Positions 51,678 to 61,318 of a stretch of 64,000 nucleotides of DNA are shown here, piece after piece. Location: NCBI RefSeq assembly GCF_028275115.1, contig NZ_JAQCNH010000023.1, positions 23,672-87,671 of the forward strand, read 5' to 3'. A program made the translations under genes and the position numbers. The number at the start of each line of letters is the position of its first letter. Position 1 is the stretch's first letter. Source of the stretch: Halorientalis sp. (GTDB taxonomy: Archaea > Halobacteriota > Halobacteria > Halobacteriales > Haloarculaceae). Below the pieces are notes generated by a model, which worked only from the letters and a program-made list of their open reading frames with translations, was not told the origin of the DNA and did not search any database.

Positions 51678-52664
51678 TCAGCCCTCACCGCGGACGTACG
51701 AGTCAAGTAACGCCTTTGGTGCGGCCCCTCCCTCCGTTCTGGCGGCAGCGTAGACGAGCACAATCGTAGTAACGATGTAGGGGTACAGGCTGACTATCGT
51801 GGGTTCTGCTAGTACACTGATAACATCGGCGGCGGCTCCGTCGGCACCGACAGCTCGAGTAATATTGAGCTGCTGAGACCGAATCGCAAAGGCTTCGAGT
51901 CCCCCGAAGAGCACTGCCCCGAGGACCGCTCGGCTCGGAGACCACTGCGCGAAAATAACAAGTGCAACGGCGATCCATCCTCTGCCAGCGACGATACCAG
52001 GAACCCACACCTCCGCAAACGATATTGAAATCTGTGCGCCCGCGACACCGGCTAACGCGCCTCCGGAGAGAACACACGCGTATCGGAGTCGGGACACGTT
52101 GATTCCCATCGTGTCGGCTGCTTCGGGATTATCACCGACCGCTGTAATCTTCATACCAGTCTCCGTTTTTTCGAGCACATACCACAGTACCGGAACCAGA
52201 AGAAAAGCAGCGTAATCTATCACCGAGTTCGAGAATACTGCTGGTCCAACTACTGGAATCTGCGTCAAAGTATTCCCGACAACTGGGATTGTTACCGGGG
52301 CAAGCCCATCTATCGTACTGTCAGTCCACGAGCCTCCAAGAAAGTTTGTCACCGCCACCCCCAGCAAGAAAATCATGATTCCGGTGATGATCTGATTCGC
52401 TTTCAGCGAAATACAGAGGACGGCATGGACGAGCGAAATGCCAAGACCAGCCAAGGCAGCGGCGACCAGCCCCACATACGGGTTTCCAGTCACAACCGTC
52501 ACGGCAAATCCTGACAGTGCGCCAATGAGCATAATCCCCTCGACGCCAAGATTGACGACACCGGAACGTTCCGAAACGATGCCACCGAGCGAAGCTAGCA
52601 GCAGCGGAGCGGCTGCTGGAACGGCTGCATCAAGCAACAGTGTAAGAAACCCTGGGTCGCTCAT
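51678..52664 (-). CDS. ABC importer permease 2 (module B)
   Basis: A 328-residue membrane subunit with about nine helices, the counterpart of the module A gene at 20381-21379. Shared family segments include RSGVVNLGVEGIMLIGALSG, AVLCISLKANQIITGIMIFLLG, NPEAADTMGINVSRLRYACV and GRGWIAVALVIFAQW. Its start overlaps the end of permease 1 by four bases. The gene order permease 2, permease 1, ATPase, lipoprotein on the minus strand is one operon starting at 56394. Confidence 0.92.
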   Translation of the reverse strand: MSDPGFLTLLLDAAVPAAAPLLLASLGGIVSERSGVVNLGVEGIMLIGALSGFAVTVVTGNPYVGLVAAALAGLGISLVHAVLCISLKANQIITGIMIFLLGVAVTNFLGGSWTDSTIDGLAPVTIPVVGNTLTQIPVVGPAVFSNSVIDYAAFLLVPVLWYVLEKTETGMKITAVGDNPEAADTMGINVSRLRYACVLSGGALAGVAGAQISISFAEVWVPGIVAGRGWIAVALVIFAQWSPSRAVLGAVLFGGLEAFAIRSQQLNITRAVGADGAAADVISVLAEPTIVSLYPYIVTTIVLVYAAARTEGGAAPKALLDSYVRGEG

Positions 52665-53728
52665 GCCCGCCCTCCTTGTTGAGAGATGCTAATTTGATAG
52701 CTGCGCAGCCCTTCGCCAACGATATAGAACAGAATGATCAGTGCCTCAATTACACTCACTATAGACGGTGAAATCGAGGTCTCAACTGAAACACCAGTAC
52801 TACCGGCAAAGAGTAGGCCAAAAAACAGTGCGGCAACGAGGACGTGAAAGGCACTCCTGCGACCGAGCAATGCTATCGGGATGGCAGTAAACCCATACCC
52901 CGGTGAAATGTCTGACTGTAACCGAGCAGAAGTCGACAACTCGATGGCTCCGGCCAGCCCTGCGATGCCACCCGCGATAGCGAACACCGCGATGTACACG
53001 TAGCGGGAGCGAATACCCTGAATGCGAGATGAGACTGGGTTCGCACCTACACTGCGGATTTGGAATCCTATCGTTGTTGTTCGGATTGTGGCGTAGATGA
53101 TGACAACGACAGCTAACGCGATGAAAACCCCGATATGAATGCGGGTATCAGCTATGACGGGGAGTCGTGCTGCTTCCGGAATGAGGTCACTTGCTGGATA
53201 CCCTGCTCCCGACTGAAGCGGCCCAGTCAACAAATACTCATTTATTCCCGTCGCAACAAACACAAGTAGTAGGCTAGTTATAATCTCGTTTGCGCCAAAT
53301 CGTGCTCGGAAGTAGCCAGGAATACTCCCCCAGACAACGCCTCCGAGTGCGCTTGTCAGGAGTATAACTGGGATGAATAGCACTCCTGGAACTGAAACGT
53401 TGAGCGCGATGACTGTGGCGGTAATTGCTCCAACGTAGAACTGCCCTTCCGCACCGATGTTGTACAGGCCCGCTCTCAGTGGGATATAAACGGCTAATGC
53501 GGTGAGAACCAGCGGAACCGTACGAAGAAGTACCAGTGTTTGGCTGCTAAATCTGGTGAGTGGTTCGAGAAACATCAGCGAATAAAACTGTGCAGTCTCT
53601 CCACCAGTGAGTTCAATGACGATTGCACCTGCCGCCAAGGCAGAGAGAACGGCAAAGACAGGCATTCCCCGGTCGAACCAGATTGGTACCTCGCCCCGCG
53701 GAGTGACGGAGACGTCTATCGAAGACAT
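52661..53728 (-). CDS. ABC importer permease 1 (module B)
   Basis: A 355-residue membrane subunit. The segments PLRAGLYNIGAEGQFYVGA, FGANEIITSLLLVFVATGIN and GIRSRYVYIAVFAIAGGIAG match the BMP/nucleoside permease family and the module A gene. The ATG lies one base after the ATPase stop, and its own end overlaps permease 2. About nine transmembrane helices. No oddity seen. Confidence 0.92.
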   Translation of the reverse strand: MSSIDVSVTPRGEVPIWFDRGMPVFAVLSALAAGAIVIELTGGETAQFYSLMFLEPLTRFSSQTLVLLRTVPLVLTALAVYIPLRAGLYNIGAEGQFYVGAITATVIALNVSVPGVLFIPVILLTSALGGVVWGSIPGYFRARFGANEIITSLLLVFVATGINEYLLTGPLQSGAGYPASDLIPEAARLPVIADTRIHIGVFIALAVVVIIYATIRTTTIGFQIRSVGANPVSSRIQGIRSRYVYIAVFAIAGGIAGLAGAIELSTSARLQSDISPGYGFTAIPIALLGRRSAFHVLVAALFFGLLFAGSTGVSVETSISPSIVSVIEALIILFYIVGEGLRSYQISISQQGGRA

Positions 53729-53729
53729 T

Positions 53730-55310
53730 CTACGATACGTTCCCGGTCATGCAGTCGCTAATCGTATCTATATCTGCACTTTGCGTGTCCGTGCGATGTG
53801 TGATTTCTCCTTCGTACATTGTGAGGATTCGATCGCTCATCTGTAATATCTCATCGACATCATCGGAGACGAACAGTACACCGACGCCATCTTGACGCAT
53901 CTCTACCAGTTTCTGTTGAACAAACTCCTCTGCCGAAATATCTATGCCGCGGGTCGGATTGTTTGCGACTATCATATCCGGGTCGCAGTCCAATTCACGG
54001 CCTACAATCATCTTCTGCATGTTTCCCCCGGACAGACTCTCAGCCTTGCTGTCTACGCCACCGGTCCTGACATCAAACTGGTCGACGATATCTCGTGCGC
54101 GCTCAGTGAGTTTCGTCCAGTTGAGTATCCCCCGTTTGCTCAATAGTTTATAATACTTTTTTCCGATATTCATCGTTACAGATAGCTCCGGGGCGCATCC
54201 GTGTGTGACCCTGTCCTCCGGAATATATGACATACCGTTGTCAACGCGCCTGCCAGGGTGCGAGTAGGTGACGTCATGACCATTGAGTTCTATCAGTCCG
54301 GACTCAGGCTCTTTGACACCGGTTAGACAATCTACTAGCTCCGTGCGTCCGTTACCGCTAATTCCGGCGAGACCAACTATCTCACCCGGATATAATTCTA
54401 AGTTGACATGGTTGAGATTACAGGAGCGGGAGGCCGATCGCAAACAGACATCTTCCACTCGCAGGACTGGGTCGGTTGCATCGGAGTCTGCGTCTGGGGA
54501 TGTGTCCGTTCTAAGATTGTCGTTTCTAATCGAGTTGCCTACCATCTTCTCCGCAACATCGTCCACCGACGTCTCCTCTGTGCTGACCGTATCGATTCGC
54601 TGACCATCGCGCAGAACCGTCACTCGGTCTGCGACGGACATTGCTTCTTCTAGCTTGTGCGTGACGATGAGGACTCCATACCCCTTCGCAACGAGCTCAC
54701 GTAGCGTTGAGAGTAGTTCATCTATGCCACTCGGGGAGAGGGCTGCCGTTGGCTCATCGAGAACAAGATATTCGGATCTGGTAATAACCGATTTTAATAT
54801 TTCGACCTGCTGTTGCTGGCCGACATCTAATTCGGCCACCGTGTCAGTAGGTGTGATACTGAATCCGTACTGGTCAATAAGATCTGTAAGTTGGGTCTTG
54901 ACGTCTGAGAGATCTGTGATCGAGTCACGAAACTCATCAGGAATGCTAAGCAGTACGTTCTCAGCGACAGATAGCCGTTCAATCAGTTGAAAATGCTGAT
55001 GAACCATACCGATGCCGAGTCGTTTTGCGTCGCTAGGTCCAGCCAAGTCGACCGTTTCATCGTTGACTCTGATCTCGCCGGAGTCTGGCGTATATAGACC
55101 GTACATGCTTTTCATGAGGGTGCTTTTTCCAGCCCCGTTCTCGCCGAGGAGAGCGTGTACATTCCCACGGCGAAGCGTTAGCGAGATTTCATCGTTCGCA
55201 ACGATTCCCCCGGGGAAGGTCTTCGTGATGTTGCGTAACTCAATCTGGTCACGGTCACTATCTGTCTCTATATCCCCAGACTCCGTATCTTTATATTTAG
55301 ACATTGACAC
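53730..55310 (-). CDS. ABC importer ATPase, two nucleotide-binding domains (module B)
   Basis: A 526-residue tandem ATPase of the nucleoside/ribose class. Domain 1: Walker A GENGAGKST, signature ELDVGQQQQVEILK, Walker B YLVLDEPTAAL. Domain 2: degenerate P-loop GISGNGRTE, signature LSGGNMQKMIVGRELD, Walker B MIVANNPTRGID. Compared with module A, it lacks the extra stretch in domain 1 and has an acidic linker with SPDADSDATD between domains. It overlaps the lipoprotein gene by 14 bases, so coupling is likely. Confidence 0.93.
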   Translation of the reverse strand: MSMSKYKDTESGDIETDSDRDQIELRNITKTFPGGIVANDEISLTLRRGNVHALLGENGAGKSTLMKSMYGLYTPDSGEIRVNDETVDLAGPSDAKRLGIGMVHQHFQLIERLSVAENVLLSIPDEFRDSITDLSDVKTQLTDLIDQYGFSITPTDTVAELDVGQQQQVEILKSVITRSEYLVLDEPTAALSPSGIDELLSTLRELVAKGYGVLIVTHKLEEAMSVADRVTVLRDGQRIDTVSTEETSVDDVAEKMVGNSIRNDNLRTDTSPDADSDATDPVLRVEDVCLRSASRSCNLNHVNLELYPGEIVGLAGISGNGRTELVDCLTGVKEPESGLIELNGHDVTYSHPGRRVDNGMSYIPEDRVTHGCAPELSVTMNIGKKYYKLLSKRGILNWTKLTERARDIVDQFDVRTGGVDSKAESLSGGNMQKMIVGRELDCDPDMIVANNPTRGIDISAEEFVQQKLVEMRQDGVGVLFVSDDVDEILQMSDRILTMYEGEITHRTDTQSADIDTISDCMTGNVS

Positions 55311-56394
55311 CGTCTACATAACTATCTGTACCTTCGTATATTTCCGCACGAGGGTCAGCCTCCTCAAATTCGGACCCGTCCCAGATACTTATCTCGCCAT
55401 TGGCAATTTTCTCTTTCGTTTCCATGGCCATTGTTTCTACCTCTTGAGAGACGTTTGGACCGAACTCGTCGAATTCGATCATCCCCTCCTCGAAACCGCC
55501 ATATACGAACTCGGACTCCCACTCACCGTCTCTGACTTGGTTCAATTTCCGGTCGTAATGTGGAGTCCAGTTGCAGACGACTCCGCTCAGGTAGTTTTCA
55601 CCGCCTTCATCATTCATACTGCCCCACATACCAGTGCCAAAGATGCCTAATTCGTTCGCTGTCTGTGGTGGTGCTGCGGAGTCCGTCACTTGGAAGACGC
55701 TACCGGCACCTGATTCTGCCAGGCTTTCAGTTGCTTGCTGCTCTTTGGGTGGGTCATACCACGTATTCACGAACTGTGGGATCGTCGTGGCCTCTGGGTC
55801 AACCGACCTTGCACCGAGAGTGAGTGCATTGATGTTACGCTTTGTTAGAGCAATTGGGAACGACCCGATGTAGCCGAGCGACTCTCCATCGTCCATCAAC
55901 ATTGCTGCGGCTTTCCCCAAAACGTATCTCGCTTCCTCTTGATTCGTGTAGAACAGCCCCAGATTCTCGTTCGTTCGGAATCCCGCACAGTTCTCCCAAC
56001 GGACGTCGGTGAACTCCTGTGATAAGGTAGCCATCGGATCTTGGTAGCCGAATCCATTCCCGAACACGATGTCGACTCCTTCCTGTGCATATCGGCGGAA
56101 TATGGCCTCAGAATCTTCAACTTCGACCTCGTACGACTGCTGCGTCTCAAGCCAATCGTATCTCTGTTCAACCTCTTTGCGAGCCTCTTCATGTGAATTG
56201 ATGAACGAAACGCCCTTTGCCACGTCATCGTACACGAACGCAGCAGTTACTGTCTCAGAACTGGAGGTGTTTTCGCCCCCAGTACAGCCAGCTAACCCTG
56301 CTAACAAACCGGCGCTGCCGAGCTTGAGTACGTTTCGTCGCGACCGCCTGGAGCTGTTCTCATCTTCGGAGTTATCAATTGTACTATTTTGCAC
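55297..56394 (-). CDS. BMP-family substrate-binding lipoprotein (module B)
   Basis: A 365-residue binding protein of the BMP/PnrA family. A Tat-type signal is seen in RRSRRNVLKLGSAG followed by the lipobox LAGC (about Cys38). The mature part shows TAAFVYDDVAKGVSFINSHE, NGFGYQDPMATLSQEF, WENCAGFRTNENLG and EFGPNVS near the C-terminus. Residues that would contact a base or sugar differ from the module A protein (for example the GWTRAHEN region is VSFINSHE), so the two importers may bind different or related ligands. It is the first gene of the module B transporter operon. Confidence 0.92.
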   Translation of the reverse strand: MQNSTIDNSEDENSSRRSRRNVLKLGSAGLLAGLAGCTGGENTSSSETVTAAFVYDDVAKGVSFINSHEEARKEVEQRYDWLETQQSYEVEVEDSEAIFRRYAQEGVDIVFGNGFGYQDPMATLSQEFTDVRWENCAGFRTNENLGLFYTNQEEARYVLGKAAAMLMDDGESLGYIGSFPIALTKRNINALTLGARSVDPEATTIPQFVNTWYDPPKEQQATESLAESGAGSVFQVTDSAAPPQTANELGIFGTGMWGSMNDEGGENYLSGVVCNWTPHYDRKLNQVRDGEWESEFVYGGFEEGMIEFDEFGPNVSQEVETMAMETKEKIANGEISIWDGSEFEEADPRAEIYEGTDSYVDGVNV

Positions 56395-57225
56395 GCTATA
56401 CAGTTGGTAGTACGGTTATTTAATGTTTCCTAGACTCACAAGGCTCCCACAATGACGCGACTGTGTTTTATTATGTAAAAAAATATTTCTTGGCGAGCAC
56501 CGTCTTTACGAAGGATTGAATCCTAAGCAGATTGTCCCAATGGTTGTTCGTTTTACTCACACACCGAATCCGGCGACGACTGCCACACGGTTGAGGTTAC
56601 TCTCAGCCGGTGTCTCCGTCGCGTGCCCGGCAACCGGCGCCCGATCTACTGTCCGGAAGAGCTAGTCTACTGAATCGTGCCAGTTGCTCGTTCCTGCCGC
56701 GAGCACAACGCCGCGAACCGAAGCTGGTGGTTGGTCAGCCGTGTCCGAACACCCCAGCGGTTGCTCGACAGGGATGCCGTGGTCAGTCATCACATTCGAG
56801 AGTATCACATTTGACGACCGAGACTGACGGATAGCGAACGGAAGCCTCGCCATTCAATACGGGTTTCAATTGACAGCACGCCGTAGCAGCCCACGCGCTA
56901 TGAGTTGTTTAGATGTTCCACATTGTGGGTCTCGCTTCCACTGACTCGATGTGCGCTTCGGCCAGGGTTTGGTTGGTTTCTTTATTCCACTGTTTCGGTT
57001 ACCGTGGAGCGGCCACTGAATATCCACGTTCGGACATATTAGTTACATGTCTTCATAACTCCAGGGTCACATCGATTGACCGTGTCATCCTCGTCGAGTG
57101 TAGTCCCTTCGTGTGTCGCCGGGTGCCCCCAATTTTTGATGGCTGTGTCAGTATGATCGCTGTTGCAATCCGTAGCGGTACTTTTTATTGAACACAACTG
57201 TGGCTGTTCAGCTGTACCCGGGAAC
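56395..57225. other. Intergenic region with a MocA-like remnant
   Basis: About 830 bases between the lipoprotein gene and the amidohydrolase. The only recognisable content is the MocA-like remnant at 56557-56720, listed separately. The first 60 bases upstream of the lipoprotein are AT-rich and probably hold its promoter. The part from 56870 to 57225 shows short open frames without codon bias and no repeat or RNA feature that I can support. Confidence 0.45.
56557..56720 (-). pseudogene. MocA-like nucleotidyltransferase remnant
   Basis: On the minus strand, one frame reads VRGVVLAAGTSNWHDSVD, a TAG stop at 56662-56664, then LFRTVDRAPVAGHATETPAE and NRVAVVAGFGV before a TGA at 56557-56559. This is the start of the MobA/MocA nucleotidyltransferase fold (LAAGxSxR, then P-V-x-x-A, then V-x-V-V-x-G), about the first 55 residues. 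The in-frame stop and missing remainder make it dead. It is the module B equivalent of the truncated gene at 7040-7534. Confidence 0.6.
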
Positions 57226-58647
57226 TTAGCCGATTTCAGCGCGCTCGGTAACCTTCTCTGCGACTACCGCTGCGCGAGAGAGAATTGAATCGAGACCCTC
57301 CTCAAGTGACTGTATAGTCCGGCCGGACATAATGATATTGCCGTCACACATCAATGTGTCCACCTCGAATCCCTGCGCGTTGTGAACGAGTGCAGACACC
57401 GGATCAGGATGGGGGGTGAGATGCGGATGATTGAGATCGACGATTGCGATATCGGCCTTTTTTCCGGCCTCAAGAGAGCCGATAGCATCCGCTCGACCAA
57501 TCGCCTCCGCACCACGCACTGTTGCCATGTCAAACGCCTCCTGTGCAGAGACAGCATCTGTTTCTCGATGGTGTCCTTTATGCCCGCTGGAAGCGAATCG
57601 AACGTCGTTGAACATATTTACCGTATCGCTGAGGACTGCACTGTCTGTCCCGAGAGCGACTGTCACATTATTCTCGAGCATCGAGACAACTGGGGCAAAG
57701 CCGGTTGCTAATCGCATGTTTGCCATGATGTTGTGTGCGACTGCAGTGTCCGTACGTGCGAGAATCCGAATATCGTAGTCGTCGATTTGGACACAGTGGC
57801 CCAAAAGTGCCCGCTCACCTAGATAACCAGCGTTTCGTAAATACTCGACACTTGAGAGAGTGCCATTTTGTTCTTCGATTTCGCTCTCGGCGACGTGTAG
57901 CGTCGTCATAACGTCAAAACGCTCTGCCATCTCGTAGGACTCGCGCAACACACGTTTCGAGGCGTTCGGTATCACGACTGGCGCAGGCCAGACTGACTGC
58001 CGGCCATCGGCCGTCTGGTGATACTTTTCGATGAGAGATTCGACTTCATCGAGTGCCTCGGCCGTGGAATAAACGTGCTGATCGTCCGGGACGTGATTTG
58101 TCTCCGGTTCCCGTGACTTGATGTTTTTCAGAACAGTTTGAAACGCATCGTCAGGTGCTAAGTCATTGACACCAGCAGCGTAGATGTTCCGAATACCAGC
58201 TTTATCATAAACCTGTAGTTTGGATTCAATCGTCTCTGTGTCGTCCCAAATAACCTCCGTATGATTCTCAACGAAAGTTGTTATTCCTGACTGTATCGCT
58301 TCTGTACAGTAGAGTTTCGCTGCAATCTCCTGCTCGTCCGCATCCATGCGGAGCACACACGGGCGTTTAACATTGTAGAGCCAATCAAACAGTCCACGGT
58401 CTGGATTAAACGCGCCTCGAATTAGAATATCTGAAACGTGCGTGTGAGCGTTTATCAGCCCAGGAATAACCGCACATCCGTCGGCATCGATGATTTTGTC
58501 CGCGTCATAGTTACTGGTAATGTCTTCTGTAGGGCCTACCGTCACGATTTCACTCCCCTCTACGACTACAGCCCCATCTGTAAGCACTCTGCGCTCAGAG
58601 TCCTGCGTTACGACTACTCCGTTCGCGATTATACTGTCAGCCATCAC
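57226..58647 (-). CDS. Amidohydrolase of the TRZ/ATZ family (module B, paralogue of 11125-12543)
   Basis: A 473-residue metal hydrolase. Metal motif LINAHTHVSDILIRGAF, TTLHVAESEIEEQNG, GHCVQIDDYDIRIL, and the Asp in ALGTDSAVLSDTVN. It shares the shape of the module A protein along its full length, including LYCTEAIQSGITTFVENHT and SLEAGKKADIAIVDLNHPHL. It is the closest amidohydrolase pair in the window. It is divergent from the dioxygenase operon across a gap of about 260 bases. A Met-Met start leaves 58644 as an equal choice. Substrate unknown; a ring deaminase is inferred. Confidence 0.88.
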   Translation of the reverse strand: MMADSIIANGVVVTQDSERRVLTDGAVVVEGSEIVTVGPTEDITSNYDADKIIDADGCAVIPGLINAHTHVSDILIRGAFNPDRGLFDWLYNVKRPCVLRMDADEQEIAAKLYCTEAIQSGITTFVENHTEVIWDDTETIESKLQVYDKAGIRNIYAAGVNDLAPDDAFQTVLKNIKSREPETNHVPDDQHVYSTAEALDEVESLIEKYHQTADGRQSVWPAPVVIPNASKRVLRESYEMAERFDVMTTLHVAESEIEEQNGTLSSVEYLRNAGYLGERALLGHCVQIDDYDIRILARTDTAVAHNIMANMRLATGFAPVVSMLENNVTVALGTDSAVLSDTVNMFNDVRFASSGHKGHHRETDAVSAQEAFDMATVRGAEAIGRADAIGSLEAGKKADIAIVDLNHPHLTPHPDPVSALVHNAQGFEVDTLMCDGNIIMSGRTIQSLEEGLDSILSRAAVVAEKVTERAEIG

Positions 58648-58911
58648 ACTCTTCCAATTTTTGTGAACTGTGTGCGCGTATATGTTTTTTCAGGTCCGTG
58701 CTAATTTCCACGATATTCAGCCCTTGTTACTCACAGATTATAAATCCCCTGCGGAGTTACAGTGTATGATTTGGTAATTCTTATGTACGGTTGCATCCGT
58801 CCGCTCTTGATAGTACTTCTGGCAGGAATTTAATCACGACGGCTCTGGAGTGTAATAATTTTTAACTTTAGCGGTAAAAAGTTTTAAGATGCGTGTCTTC
58901 ACATGCTATGT
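58648..58911. promoter_or_regulatory. Divergent promoter region of module B dioxygenase and amidohydrolase
   Basis: A 264-base AT-rich gap. A GTTTTAAGA stretch at 58881-58889 lies about 27 bases before the ATG at 58912 and may be the TATA box of the dioxygenase operon. A TTTTTAACTTTA stretch at 58857-58868 is a second candidate. No copy of the CACACACGTGTG element of module A was seen here. Confidence 0.4.
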
Positions 58912-60297
58912 ATGGGATCATCTAGTAACTCGGAGTACAGTAGTCGCGTCAAGCGTATGATTGAGCAGACGGGCAGCGGGATAGATGAAGGAAGTTTTCC
59001 GTTAAAAATATTTAACGATCAAGATATCTACGATGCGGAACTGCGGCGCATTTTTGCACGTTCGTGGGTATATTTAGGTCACATGTCTGAAATTGAGCAG
59101 CCCGGTGATTACGTGCGACGGTACATTGGTGAGGATCCGTACATTCTTACCCGGGATGAGACTGGACAGATTCAGGCATTTCTTGACAGCTGTATGCACA
59201 GAGGGGCACAGTTCTGTACGGCCGACAAAGGCAACACCTCACACTTTCGGTGCCCATATCATGGGTGGACGTACAGTAACGACGGCACGCTTCAAGGAAT
59301 GCCAAAAAAGGCTGAAGCGTATCAGGGACTTGACCCTGAGGATGTTGAACTCGAGTCAGCATACTTGGATACGTTCAAAGGACTGATATTTGGACGCATC
59401 GTCGACGAGGGCCCGTCGTTGGAGGAGTATCTGGGCGATTTCAAGTGGTATCTTGAGCTCATTTTAGATCCGACCGAGAAAGGAATGACCGTCGTGACTG
59501 ATGCGCATCGCTGGCAGGCGAACCACAACTGGAAGACGTCAGCGGACAACTTTGGCGGTGATAACTACCACGTCTTCGCCACCCATCAGGCGGCTGAAGA
59601 GACTGATGACCTCGATCGGGGGCCATGGAAGAAGCTTCCAGACAACCGGAGAGGAGAATTTAATCACTTAGCTTGTACTGATAATGCAGCTGTTAGTTAC
59701 CAGATTACGAACGATCGGGAGACATATATGGGATATCCTGATGACATCACGGAGCATTTCAACTCGGATCTCAGCGAGGAACAGACGGAATTGTTCCGGC
59801 GGTCGTTGTTCTACTTTGGTACGATATTCCCTAATACAACCGTGGTGCACGCGGTACAGTCCGGTGGCTGGGGTGGCCCGTGGGCTGCGATCCGCAAATG
59901 GCAACCTCGCGGGCCGGGCGAGGTCGAAGTTATTAGCTGGTGGTTAGTTCCCGAAGAGTACGAGGATAATGATGCGTTCATGGAGCGATCACACCGTGGG
60001 TGGGAGAGCCTCAGCGCAGGGGGCGCTTTTGAGTCGGACGACCTCACAATCTGGGAGGGAATCTCCGAGTCCACGAAGTCAATGACCCTCGATATCCGAG
60101 AGTCGAAAGGGAACATGCAGCAGGGAATGGACGGTATGAGCGACGAAGTTGAAATTCTCGAGGACCCAATGCACGGACCGGGGGAGGTGACTACCAACGG
60201 CGGGTTCTACGACGAACGAGGGACGCGCACACTACTCAGCAGTTGGTACGAGCAGATGAGCAGGGAAGAAACGGGAGCCAATTCTGGAGAGCAATGA
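58912..60297 (+). CDS. Rieske non-heme iron ring-hydroxylating dioxygenase, alpha subunit (module B)
   Basis: A 461-residue catalytic subunit. The Rieske ligands are in SCMHRGAQFC and RCPYHGW; the iron site is DNFGGDNYHVFATH with the D-x2-H-x4-H spacing. Long blocks are the same as in the module A protein, such as SGGWGGPW and ESDDLT.WEGISES. The region between about residues 235 and 275 and the substrate pocket differ more, so the two may act on related but not identical compounds. The ATG at 58912 aligns best with the module A start; an ATG three codons upstream (58903) is in frame. It overlaps the beta gene by four bases. There is no ferredoxin gene in module B. Confidence 0.93.
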   Translation: MGSSSNSEYSSRVKRMIEQTGSGIDEGSFPLKIFNDQDIYDAELRRIFARSWVYLGHMSEIEQPGDYVRRYIGEDPYILTRDETGQIQAFLDSCMHRGAQFCTADKGNTSHFRCPYHGWTYSNDGTLQGMPKKAEAYQGLDPEDVELESAYLDTFKGLIFGRIVDEGPSLEEYLGDFKWYLELILDPTEKGMTVVTDAHRWQANHNWKTSADNFGGDNYHVFATHQAAEETDDLDRGPWKKLPDNRRGEFNHLACTDNAAVSYQITNDRETYMGYPDDITEHFNSDLSEEQTELFRRSLFYFGTIFPNTTVVHAVQSGGWGGPWAAIRKWQPRGPGEVEVISWWLVPEEYEDNDAFMERSHRGWESLSAGGAFESDDLTIWEGISESTKSMTLDIRESKGNMQQGMDGMSDEVEILEDPMHGPGEVTTNGGFYDERGTRTLLSSWYEQMSREETGANSGEQ

Positions 60298-60833
60298 GAG
60301 AATCCACTACGCCGCCTCGGTCAGACTCAGTATCGCCCGATACACAACACCGGGTTGAGCAGTTCTTGTACGCTGAGGCTGAACTTCTCGACACGTTTCA
60401 GCTAAAGGACTGGCTGGCACTGCTTACCGAAGATATCATGATCAAAGTTCCTATTCGGACCTACACCCACCCCGGTACGGAGCAATCGGAGTTCAGTGAG
60501 AACGGATACTATCTCAGAGATAATTACGATATGATTCGTGAGCGGGTCGGTCGGCTAAAAAAGTCATACGCATGGTCAGAGAATCCCCGTTCACGGATTC
60601 GTCATGTTATTGGTAACGTCCGTATTACTGAAGTGACTGAGGAGAGTTACACCGTCACGAATAATCAACATGTCTACCGGAGCTACGGGGATACGCCTGA
60701 AAACGACACCCTGTCTGCGCGCCGGGACACAGTGCTACAGAGGGGGGAAGCCGGATTTAAGATAGCAGACAGGACCGTCTTCTTTGAAGATAGTATCGTG
60801 AGTACAAAAAATATCACCCTCCCACTACTTTAA
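60294..60833 (+). CDS. Ring-hydroxylating dioxygenase, beta subunit (module B)
   Basis: A 179-residue small subunit of the SnoaL-like fold. It has EQFLYAEAELLDTFQLKDWL, MIKVPIRTYTHPGTEQ, RVGRLKKSYAWSENPRSRIR and VTNNQHVYRSYGDTPEND, parallel to the module A protein. The open frame extends upstream into the alpha gene, but the ATG at 60294 overlaps the alpha stop exactly as in module A (ATGA). The third gene begins five bases after its stop. Confidence 0.92.
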   Translation: MRESTTPPRSDSVSPDTQHRVEQFLYAEAELLDTFQLKDWLALLTEDIMIKVPIRTYTHPGTEQSEFSENGYYLRDNYDMIRERVGRLKKSYAWSENPRSRIRHVIGNVRITEVTEESYTVTNNQHVYRSYGDTPENDTLSARRDTVLQRGEAGFKIADRTVFFEDSIVSTKNITLPLL

Positions 60834-60838
60834 TTACG

Positions 60839-61318
60839 ATGTCACTACAGTACGGCGATTCAATAGAACTGTCCGATGGAACGCATAGTATCCTGGTAGA
60901 GAAGGTAGTTTCAAAAGGTGAAAGAGTGAAGATATCTGACGGCACTGACAGTACAAATTTTGATGCTTTATTATTAGAAAGTCTCACGTGGTATCCCGAC
61001 CGAAGCGTTTTGGCTGCACTATTGGAGGCATCCGATCAGATAGCAGCGGACCCGACGGACCCCAGTGGTGGAACTCCGGTTTCGGATGCGAATATGCTTA
61101 CTGTGGCGAACGAGTACTCTAGAATCACTATTTCGAAGGTTCAGGATGGGGAGCATGAGGCCCTACGCCTACTCTCTCCAACACAAGAATCAGACATCAC
61201 ACTCGGAGTCAAGACACTACAGACACTTGCTGCGGTCGAAAATACGTTCGTATTCTCGGAATGGTTTCTGAGGCCGTTCGGTCCTGAAGATGAAGATGAA
61301 GTAATCGATCCGATGTAA
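60839..61318 (+). CDS. Unknown third protein of the dioxygenase operon (module B)
   Basis: A 159-residue homologue of the module A protein at 24960-25451. It keeps SKGER, DALLLESLTW, ANEYSRITISKV, LGVKTLQTL and the C-terminal VFSEWFLRPFGPEDEDE, while other parts differ, including the N-terminus and a spacer around residue 70. That the same small unknown gene follows alpha and beta in two diverged copies is strong support that it is real and works with them. No cofactor motif, membrane segment or signal is visible. Function unknown. Confidence 0.8.
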   Translation: MSLQYGDSIELSDGTHSILVEKVVSKGERVKISDGTDSTNFDALLLESLTWYPDRSVLAALLEASDQIAADPTDPSGGTPVSDANMLTVANEYSRITISKVQDGEHEALRLLSPTQESDITLGVKTLQTLAAVENTFVFSEWFLRPFGPEDEDEVIDPM

